Of a DNA stretch of 64,000 nt, positions 55,904-64,000 are shown one piece after another (the stretch's first letter is position 1; each line of letters starts with the position of its first letter). The notes beneath the pieces are model-generated. The model worked only from the letters and a program-made list of their open reading frames with translations. It made no database searches and was not told the origin of the DNA. Made by a program: the position numbers and the translations under genes. The DNA comes from Anomaloglossus baeobatrachus (taxonomy: Eukaryota; Chordata; Amphibia; Anura; Aromobatidae): positions 173,196,492-173,260,491 of the forward strand of contig NC_134361.1 in assembly GCF_048569485.1 (NCBI RefSeq), read 5' to 3'.

Positions 55904-56590
55904 GTGTCACAGTGTTTTGCTCTAAACTTGCCGAGTGTCATGGCGGCCTCAAATGCTGTTCAGGTCACAGACCCGAGACACTCCTCACTATACTTTCTCT
56001 GGTGCTTCTGCACAGGCAGACTTGGGCTTCAGCCAGCTGTGTGCTCATTATTGATTGATCTAGCAGGACTTAAGTTCTGCTAGCCTGCTGGTTACCTTTT
56101 GGATCACATGTTATGGATGACCTATCACAGGTCCTACCAACCCTTTTTGAGATGAAGGAATTAGCCTTCCTATGCCAACTATAGCTTTCTTCTAAACCGA
56201 TCCGTGTGCTGTTGTTTTCCACTCTGGTGATTTACTGCGTGTTGCTTCGTGTGCTGTGGAATTCCTCCTGTTGTCTGGTTATTTCCATCCTGCTTTTTGT
56301 TTTCCTTCTTAACTCTTGTTGTCTGATTACTCTATGTGAGTGTGCTGTGTGATAAAGTTTAGATTTCCCCTGTTTGTCTATCTCTGTTGGTGTTCACAGG
56401 CTCCTGTCCCCACCCTGGATAGGGAAGGAGGGGAGACTAAATCTGGACTGGTCAGGAGCAGAAGTAGGAAGGCGGCCCAGACTTTGTCACTTTCAGACGT
56501 ATCTCTTGGATCAGGGATAGCTAGGGCCCCCTAGCCTGAGGGCCAGTTTAGGAGCCCCCTGTTATCCCCTACCACCCTGTGTCAGTTAGG
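55904..56590. repeat. unclassified non-coding stretch, possibly LTR-like
   Basis: Begins GTGTCACAGTGTTTTGC and contains pyrimidine-rich CTGCTTTTTGTTTTCCTTC. It ends near CCACCCTGTGTCAG. No reliable borders, TSD or coding frame were found. Confidence 0.25.
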
Positions 56591-56595
56591 CAATA

Positions 56596-56670
56596 TATAT
56601 ATTTATATGCATCTATATATATTTTTTTATATTTATACATATATATTATATAAATATATATACAAACAAG
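56596..56670. repeat. AT-rich simple repeat
   Basis: ATATATATTTATATG-like alternation; imperfect. Confidence 0.7.
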
Positions 56671-56719
56671 GGCAAATCATCAGTTAGTAGATACAATAAA
56701 TGATGCAAAAAGAATAACA

Positions 56720-57371
56720 ACAGTATGGGAATATGTCTTTATTTTTCTTTGTTATAAATCTTTATCAGTCAGGGTGATGAATGACCTTTTGTTTCTTTCT
56801 GAAGTCATGACATCAATCTAACCAGAACACAGGTATAAGAGGTCATTTTCAGTGTTCACTATACTCTTATAATTCAGGGGAGTAAAGGCAATGCCTTATT
56901 TCTACTTATGAGAAAAAAATTCCATTGTCAAAATATATGTAAAAATAGGTTAAAAATTACAATCCATAAATATAATCAGAAGGTGGTGTGCAACAATAAT
57001 GATGTGGTCAAATTTGGATGTAGCAGTTTCATATGAAAACAGATTATTCACAACTAAAAGTAATAAATAAAAATGTTATTTAAAAAAAATTATTACAAAT
57101 CAACAGCATTGTCTTAAACCCCCAAGAAAATTGCTACATGATAAAACATCCCTATTCAGTAAACTGTAAAAAATAATGCATGCTTCCAACCTGGGACACC
57201 CCAAACTAAACAGGCGTTTTACACCAGGTTTTCTGCGCTTCTTTGTGGGCGCTCCGGAAGAATCTCAGTGAGTTCTGAGCCCTCAGTCTGTGGAGTCTGC
57301 CGGCTTTTCCCAGTCTCTAGGGCTTGCTGGTGATATACCCTGTTGGCTGACAGACACATGAGGGCGTTTAT
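56720..57371 (-). CDS. candidate terminal exon of an unidentified host gene
   Basis: On the minus strand a good splice acceptor (CTCCCTTTTCTTTCAG) ends at 57,372. An in-frame 50-codon reading frame follows, beginning INALMCLSANRVYHQ and ending ERPQRSAENLV, with a TAA stop at 57,219-57,221. About 500 bp downstream an AATAAA signal (56,738-56,743) would end the 3' UTR near 56,720. Acceptor, frame, stop, UTR and poly(A) signal lie in the right order with no repeat sequence. The tail is polar (TGKSRQTPQTEG). I do not recognise the protein. If real it is the only host gene end in the window. Confidence 0.45.
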
Positions 57372-57447
57372 CTGAAAGAAAAGGGAGACTAGTGTCTGCC
57401 TTTGGGTTCAAAATCTCCTAATTAAAAAGTTCCCACTAATAACTTAC

Positions 57448-57525
57448 CCAAGGTCTCAGAGGAAGAACAATTTCGTAACTTCCTAGTACCACCACTGATA
57501 AAATTCTATATTTCAAGACCCTCTA
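57448..57525 (-). CDS. possible penultimate exon (tentative)
   Basis: On the minus strand CCTTGG is followed by the donor GTAAGT at 57,447-57,442. The frame upstream reads GSYEIVLPLRPW and would join the next exon in phase 0 across an intron of 76 bp. A weak acceptor (CTATTTAG) is possible near 57,526. The short intron and weak acceptor make this uncertain. Confidence 0.2.
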
Positions 57526-57712
57526 AATAGTTTCTAGCTAAGCAACATGTTATAAGTAGGATTTTTTCCACTTTTAAACTATGTCTATTGTAAAATCAAT
57601 GGTTCCCTTTTCCACGACTGTTTATAAAAAGCTTCATAATGAGAAATCCTAAAGTTGTGACCGTGGCAGTCGATGAGAGTCCTGTAAATTGATATAGTAA
57701 TTCCCAAGAAAA

Positions 57713-57886
57713 TTGAGGATGCAGGATGATTGTAGAAAATAGTTCTTTATTAGTCATCTACCTGACCGACCCCTTCCTCAGGATTATATACAGAAAAATA
57801 CAAACCAATACATTTTAGATACAAGGTTCGGTCTGACGCGTAGATTATTAATAAAGAACTCTCTACTACAAAGATCCTGCATCCTC
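57713..57886. repeat. inverted repeat
   Basis: AGGATGCAGGATGATTGTAG through TTCTTTATTAGTCATCTAC (57,713-57,760) pairs with GTAGATTATTAATAAAGAAC through GATCCTGCATCCT (57,840-57,886). It contains a GACGCGTAG motif. No feature is recognised in 57,887-58,100; 58,101-58,130 holds CGAAACGCGTTGA. Confidence 0.65.
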
Positions 57887-58620
57887 TATGTTCTTGGACT
57901 TTAGCAGTGTAGCCACCATATAAACCTCCCATCAACTCCCACAGTCAATGCTTTCAAGACAATCCTGAGGGCATCTGTTTCTAGATCGGAGTTGGCGGCA
58001 GCAGCACAATCATCAGCACAATCATAGGTGATGTTTTCTAAATCCAGTGCCCTCAGGTGACCATAGCCAAAAGCAGGGCCTCAAGCTTCCCCGCTGATGC
58101 ACTTGTCTCGAAACGCGTTGATCTCTACATTTTAAATTATAAAATATAAAGGTTTTAAAGAAGTTTTCAGTTTGAAGAACATTTTTGCAGGAGTTGGATA
58201 CAAACTCTATTCTTCCTAAGAGAGAGTGCCTTTGTAAAATAGCACATTAAATATTATTTTCTATATTTATTCACGGGAGGTAAAAAATTCTATGAAAGAT
58301 GCAGAAGAACATGCAGACTGTAGACACTGAAAAACATACAAGACAAAGCCATAATAGAGCAAGTTGCATGGCGCCTATGAAAATACTTAAAAGTGTCCTG
58401 TATGGAGTGATGTAATTCCTGTACCACCATTTGAAAGTTTGAGCGCTGCTGTAGTACAGATATATTCACCCTTAGTAGACATGATTCTAGGGAAATAGAG
58501 CTCCACAATAGTGCATCCATGGAGCAGGCTTTGTATGTCTCTGTATCAAATCAGAAACAAGCGAAGGTATGGAAACCCCTAAATAAGTTAATGTGCACAC
58601 TGTTGCCCTCATTACAACTA

Positions 58621-58865
58621 GTTCAAATTTGGAGAGAAAAGGGTTAATAGACCGCGCTACCGTAGAAAGGAGGATCCATGTAGAAGGAATGATTTTGTCT
58701 ACGTTTTTCAAAGCCTTGTGGCTTCTTCCTCATATGGGTATATGATTTGTCCTGAACAAGCCATAAGGCTTTGAAACGCGTAGACAAATATAATCATTCC
58801 TTCTACATGCATCCTCCTTTCTACGGCAGCGCGGTTTAGTAACCCTTTTCTATCCAAATTTGAAC
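58621..58865. repeat. long hairpin with AACGCGT motif
   Basis: GTTCAAATTTGGAGAGAAAA at the left pairs with TTTTCTATCCAAATTTGAAC at the right. The arms are about 95 bp with few mismatches. The loop side carries TTTGAAACGCGTAGAC. From 58,866 to 59,600 no gene is seen. Confidence 0.8.
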
Positions 58866-59609
58866 TGCATCTCCACGTGGGTTCTGCTGCAGCCATATTA
58901 ACGCCATTACAGTGGTTGTGACTCTCACCACCACACCAGGTGAGTCTACCCTTGCAACACCTTTGCTGACAGTGTTTTAGGATAAGACCCTATTTGTGCT
59001 TACTGTCTCTTCCAGCACTTTTAACCGTCTTAAAACTAAAAAGTAAGGGTCCATGAGACCTTAGGATATTTATCAGGATAATGTAAAGAATGACATGTTT
59101 GAGATCTGGCTGGAGGTCTGAAATAAAGTTTTTGTTATTAACATGGTTATTAGAGGGTCTTATAGGCATCCCATCAGGTATATTCTAAGTTACCCATTTA
59201 TATTTTCTTTAAAAAATAACTAAACTTTGTTTCTTTTCTTATTTAATTATTGACTATCCTTTATTAACTTATTTGTAATACATTTCAATAATTGAATTTA
59301 CTTCATCTTATCTCTAATTCTATGCCGAAAGTGCTGTTTTATCTGCCTACTTCATGCTGTTTTATCTGCTTACTAAATGCTGTTTTAGAACCTGATTTTA
59401 ACTACAAAGTCTAGCAAAGATCTATACTCCCAGAGTAAGCTTCTCTGCTTCTCTCTCGAATGCTCAGACACTATGCCCTTCTCAGCATGGAGAAGGTCAA
59501 CAGAGAAGATTACTCTCAGAATATGGATCTTTGCTACACTTGTCCTTAAAGTCAGCTTCTTAAACAGCATGAAGTAGGCAGACAAGCCAGCACTTTCACC
59601 ATGGAGTTA

Positions 59610-60190
59610 GGGCGGCTTTGCACACTACGGCATCGCAGGTGCGATGTCGGTGGGGTCAAATTGAAAGTGACGCACATCCGGCGTCACTTGCGATGTCGTA
59701 GTGTGTAAATCCTAGATGATACGATAAACGAGCGCAAAAGCGTCGTTATCGTATTATCGGTGCAGGCTCCGACATTTACATAATGCCGGTGCCGCGACAG
59801 GTACGATGTAGTTCCTCGTTCCTGCGGCAGCACACATCGCTGTGTATGAAGCCGCAGGAACGAGGAACATCTCCTTACCTGCCGCCAGCGGCTATGAGGA
59901 AGGAGGGAGGTGGGCGGGATGTTTACATCCTGCTCATCTCCGCCCCTCCGCCGCCATTGGCCGCCTGCCGTGTGACGTCGCTGTGACGCCGCACGACCCG
60001 CCCCCTTAGGAAGGAGGCAGGTCACCGGCCAGAGCGACATCGCACGACAGGTGAGTGCATGTGAAGTTGGCGTAGCGATAATTATCGCTACGCCAGCTAT
60101 CACAAGATATCGTACCTGCGACAGGGGCGGGGACTATCGCGTGCGACATCGCAGCATCGGTTTGTGATGTCGCAACGGGCAAAGCCCGCC
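59610..60190. mobile_element. PIF/Harbinger-type MITE, copy G
   Basis: The termini GGGCGGCTTTGCACACTACG and, in reverse complement, GGCGGGCTTTGCCCGTTGCG are flanked by TTA (59,607-59,609 and 60,191-60,193). It is 581 bp, related to copy E in inverse orientation. Confidence 0.85.
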
Positions 60191-60377
60191 TTAGAGATAG
60201 GAACAAACAAAATAAGGTAATGGGCTATATTACAAAAATGTATGACTTTACAAATGCTGACCAATAATTAAATTTTTAGATGAAAGATTGCTTTATAGTT
60301 CATAGAATTTTATAGGATTAGTTGAATTTCAATACAAAAATATATTGTAATTCTTATTACTCCTATTTAATATTTAA

Positions 60378-60730
60378 TTAAAGGAAACCTGTTATTAGAT
60401 TCATGTTGACCGAACCAAAGGCTGCATGAATCAGACCCTGGATCCACGATTGTAGCCAGATCTCTACAGATTTTCAGAGAAAACATAGTTTGAAATGGTG
60501 TCCGGGGACAAGAAAGAGACTTGACCAGTCTGGTGCGTTCCTTTGGCGGCTTCTCCCCATCCTTGTCCAGTGGATTGATGGGTTTCTCCCCATGTACAGG
60601 TATACACATGGGAAAGGCCAGCCATTTAGCTAGGCCAGGAGAAACTAGCTTTGAGTCTTGTCTTGTCTCCCGTTATGGTTCCCTCTAGGCTTTTTAAACT
60701 ATGTTTTCTCTGAGAAGCTGCACAGTAAAC
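60378..60730. repeat. TTAA-ended foldback repeat, right end unclear
   Basis: It starts TTAAAGGAAACCTGTTATTA. Internal arms CAGATTTTCAGAGAAAACAT (60,467 onward) and ATGTTTTCTCTGAGAAGCTG (60,701-60,720) are inverted. The frame on the minus strand here is repeat-derived. Confidence 0.5.
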
Positions 60731-61134
60731 ATTGTGTTATATGAACTTTCTTGCATGACCATATAATTGTATATATTTTTTTGTAATACCACGACTGATC
60801 ATTTTCCCTTACTTACACATCTGCAATCAATATACCTTCTCACAAGTCAAAAAATGCACCCAGACAGACACGTCTGAAGTTTGATAAAGAAACATTTAAT
60901 TGCTTTTTAAGCTCTTACATTCCATAATTAGTGATTTACAGCAATACCAAAAGAAGATGAAAAATTATACTGTAAAAGTAAGGTAACAATTTGCTGAATC
61001 AAAACCACTTGATTTGTGTGTGGGTTGTGTCTTTTGGCGTCTTATGCTGCAGTATGGACAGAAAGACACAAATTCGGGAAGAACAGTGTTTAGAAGCCAA
61101 ATTAAACATGATTTCTTGTTATGTACTTATCTGC

Positions 61135-61233
61135 TACCACGTTTCCCCGAATGCTTACCCCAAAAATAAGCCCTAGCACATTTATTGGGGCAAAAATATT
61201 ATTACACTGTCTTATTTTCGGGGAAACCCGGTA
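61135..61233. mobile_element. CCCCGAAAATAAG-type MITE, complete copy
   Basis: The left end TACCACGTTTCCCCGAA and the right end TTCGGGGAAACCCGGTA are inverted. It is 99 bp and includes CCCCAAAAATAAGCCCTAGC. It is the best-preserved of three copies. Confidence 0.75.
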
Positions 61234-61662
61234 TTCGTTAACACTGGTAAAGTTCTTTGCTGCCATGTTGGTAGAACCGGCCACAGGCAGCTGAGTTTTC
61301 GATAAACTCATCGGTTTGCGGTGATACATTCTGAACATTCTGACTTTACCATTTTACTTTCATCTACTTAGAATTTTAAAATACATAAACCATCTATGAG
61401 TCTATGGCTTCTGTATATTAGAACAACATTAGTGGAACAGGATAGATGTGAGGAGGTTCAGGGCTCGTCTTTACACAGAGTCCTGGCCCTAAAGCTGTAA
61501 CCCCACAAGACGAAAGATCTAGACTGCACTAAGAGTACTATGTATGTGTCTGCCCGATGCGTCTTCATTTAGTGAGGTGCAATCAAGAAACTGGGATTAG
61601 GACAGAATTATATTGACAGACTGGCTGTTAAGGAAGAAAGTTTTTCTTACTTTTTATAAATC

Positions 61663-61663
61663 C

Positions 61664-61734
<71 letters not shown>
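61663..61734. repeat. (TA)n microsatellite
   Basis: An uninterrupted TA run of about 70 bp. From 61,735 to 63,572 AT-rich DNA without recognised features follows. Confidence 0.97.
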
Positions 61735-61735
<1 letters not shown>

Positions 61736-63575
61736 AAAATTAGCAGAAGTGTCTGTGATTTAGTGGAGAACACACCTATTTCATGCATTTGCATCGTTGA
61801 TTTTTTGGAATATGCTGCTCTTTAAATGCTTACTTAAATGTGTTTTAATTGTAGCTCTTTTATATTTTTATTTTGCAGACCTAAGATTAATAGGCTTTAA
61901 TATTAACTTAAAGGTATTATAATAAAAGCTAAGAATTAGCTTTGAATAATCTGTTTTTAAACAAATTGGTATGGCTCCCAATGCTGAAAAACAGATCCAT
62001 CACATTTCCATTGACGAATAGCACCAATGTAGACAGACCTAACATATAGATATAGATTTATGCTAAGCAATATTGCCAAATTGCAGATATGTTTTATTGC
62101 ATTGTATTATCATAGGCTGTTATGCAAAAGGACAATTATATTTCTATTTTAATAGGCTGGTTGTAGTATTCTTGTGGTATCCTAACATTAATTGTGCATA
62201 GGTGTCTCCACCAATAATCACTAATCTAATATCAGGTTCTGAAAAGTTTGTGTATATATATAAAATTACATTTTTATTAGATTTCATTAAACTCAGTCAT
62301 AAAATGCAGAATCTTTTTATGCGCTGAAAAAACTAGGCAAAAAACGTCCTTGTACCAAGTAATGGTGGCCACACATTGAGGTCTGGTGGTTCAGGCTGAT
62401 CACTCTCAAACTTGGCCTCCTACTACCATAATAATGCATAGCTAAGAATACAAAATACTTGTGTCTTTGATGAAATATGTTGGATAATTACACCATGGAA
62501 GAGGAATACAACGTCCTTTCCCTTCAGATTCTTAAATGTTCCTTCCTTTGGAATTTCGGAAGCTGAGCAACCAATCAAATCCTACGAGCATCTACATGGG
62601 TCTGAAGTTGGCCGTGAAATGGCTGCTTGATTTCTTGCTTTGCGATGTTATATCACCAAGCATAGGCTATAGTTTTAAGTGGCAAGGAGAAAGGAATATA
62701 TATTCTAGGACTGGATAAACCCTTTAAATAAAGTGTTGCTGTCAATTGGTAATACGTAAAGTGATGAACCATTAGAGACTGGTAAGTATAAATTGTTCAC
62801 ACATAAGGGAATAGATTATGGTACCTGTGGACATATATGTAATACGTATTATGATTCACATCTTTGCAGTTTTTACTTGTTTAGTTCTTTCCTTAGCTAT
62901 ACTTAGATAACTATAGACAATAGCACCATTTCTTTCTTAACTTAGAGTGCAATCTTTATGTGCAAATAGATCATTTTTTGACAAATTGACTATAAATTAC
63001 TTTTTATGTTTCTGCCCCAAACCTTCTTCCTTGTCTTACATCTTATCAAGCATGCACATAAGAAATGACTCAGTCTATAGATGATCTCTGTGAAGCGGGT
63101 AATATATATTTCTCCCAGATATGGCATATATTGTTCCCTCTCACGCCATGACACCAGCCCCTATACTGTATGACCATCTTTACTATAAGGTATCTGCGAG
63201 GTAAAGACTAAAAATGGTATACAAAGGGCAGACCAACTATAGTAGCTATCGGATACATTATTAAAACTCCAACATTAAAATAAAGAGGATTTAAAAATAG
63301 GTTATAAACATAAAATGGTGCCATTTTTTACTCAGTCGCTTGGAGTCTAAAACTTTCGATCGCTACGGCCAGTAACTCGGAGCACAGCATAGTTGAAAGA
63401 TGCACCTATCATATATGTGAGCTGTAAAGGAACATACAGAAGAAAGAACATGGATTGTATAAACATGGGCAGTAACAAAGTAACTTTATGCAGTTGAAGT
63501 AGTAAGTTTGAACACATTTGCACACACCTTAACCACATTTATCAAATTTCAGCTTCTCACAATTGCTGACGTTTA

Positions 63576-63761
63576 GGCTGTTACCACAATGAGTTTTTGG
63601 TGAGCTTGGTCATCAAAGTGGATGGGATTTATAGAACTCTCCTGCCTACTATGCGTTTTTTTTTTTACTCTTTCTCTTGCAGGTACGCTGAGTTTTTGAG
63701 TTTTGTGCAGAAAAACTGCAACATCAAAAAGTCACCTAAACCTCATGGTGGGAACGTAGCC
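63576..63761. mobile_element. short MITE (Harbinger-like?)
   Basis: GGCTGTTACCACAATGAG and, in reverse complement, GGCTACGTTCCCACCATGAG are inverted ends. The flanks are TTA (63,573-63,575) and TGA (63,762-63,764). It is 186 bp. Confidence 0.5.
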
Positions 63762-63958
63762 TGAATCATAGTACCAATTCCCTCCTTTAGGTCAATTGGG
63801 TCACTACTATCCTGCCAAAATGTAAAACCTCAGAATAATGCTAGGTGAATGATTTATCCTCGTTTTAATGTAATCCTATTCTCAATGGCTCAGAAGTTTA
63901 CACACATAGTGTTTTTGGTAGCATGGGCTTTAAAATATCTAAAGATTTATTCACTCTG

Positions 63959-63998
63959 CAAGATAATCGTGAAGGACACTCGTTTCACGATTATCTTG
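63959..63998. repeat. perfect 15-bp hairpin at window end
   Basis: CAAGATAATCGTGAA (63,959-63,973) and its exact complement (63,984-63,998) with a 10-base loop. It may be the tip of a larger element cut by the window edge. Confidence 0.6.
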
Positions 63999-64000
63999 AA

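Noticed and set aside
58937-58965. Splice donor CCAG|GTGAGT as end of a host exon
   Set aside because: It lies in the flank of the AACGCGT-type foldback repeat and has no supported open frame before it.
1-64000. tRNA, rRNA or snRNA genes
   Set aside because: No A/B box pair with a cloverleaf, and no rRNA or snRNA core sequence, was noticed. The tRNA-like matches are primer-binding sites of LTR elements.

Overview
This window is repeat-dense vertebrate DNA. It most resembles an amphibian, probably anuran, genome. The basis is the mixture of Ty3/Gypsy-type LTR elements, CR1/Rex1-type LINE remains, PIF/Harbinger-, hAT- and TTAA-target MITEs, and minisatellites. This is pattern recognition; no database was searched. 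There are no bacterial-style genes and no rRNA, tRNA or CRISPR loci. Two short host coding exons are proposed: 39,471-39,576 on the plus strand and 56,720-57,371 on the minus strand, the latter with a possible upstream partner.

Layout. 1-1,340: minus-strand start of a retroelement with an arginine/serine-rich gag-like frame and a TATA box. 1,372-9,770: microsatellites, CCCCGAAAATAAG MITEs, a 1.8-kb hAT element with intact 8-bp target duplication (3,181-4,986), a degenerate ~30-bp tandem array split by a solo LTR (5,540-6,533), a compound duplicated region (about 6,755-8,990) containing a TTAA MITE, and a LINE 3' fragment. 10,068-27,815: two Ty3-type elements of one family, E1 (minus) and E2 (plus). 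E2 is inserted four bases inside the 5' LTR of E1, so the two 5' LTRs lie head to head at 19,339/19,340. E1 also holds a tandem pair of Harbinger-type MITEs in gag. 27,909-29,932: three further MITE insertions. 31,531-39,454: E3, a younger and nearly whole Ty3-type element. 39,825-45,060: E4, a pol-less LTR element whose 5' LTR holds a reverse solo LTR and a 5'-truncated LINE. 45,061-56,590: LTR remnants, solo LTRs, MITEs and AT-rich unique DNA. 56,720-57,371: candidate terminal exon of a host gene. 57,700-64,000: inverted repeats, MITEs, a (TA)n tract and sequence without recognisable features.

Relationships. Five LTR units carry 4-bp target duplications: GTAT (E1), GCGT (E2), GTTC (E3), CTCG (E4) and TGCT (the solo LTR at 5,540). 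Primer-binding sites point to serine tRNAs: one isoacceptor for E1, E2 and E3, another for E4. Two properties shared by these LTR families are the most interesting observations. First, the extreme 5' end of the LTR can fold into a hairpin whose paired bases change together between families. Second, a primer-site-like motif lies about 130-170 bp inside the 3' side of the LTR and varies in step with the primer-binding site (TGGCGTCAC with one serine tRNA, TGGCGTAGTC with the other).
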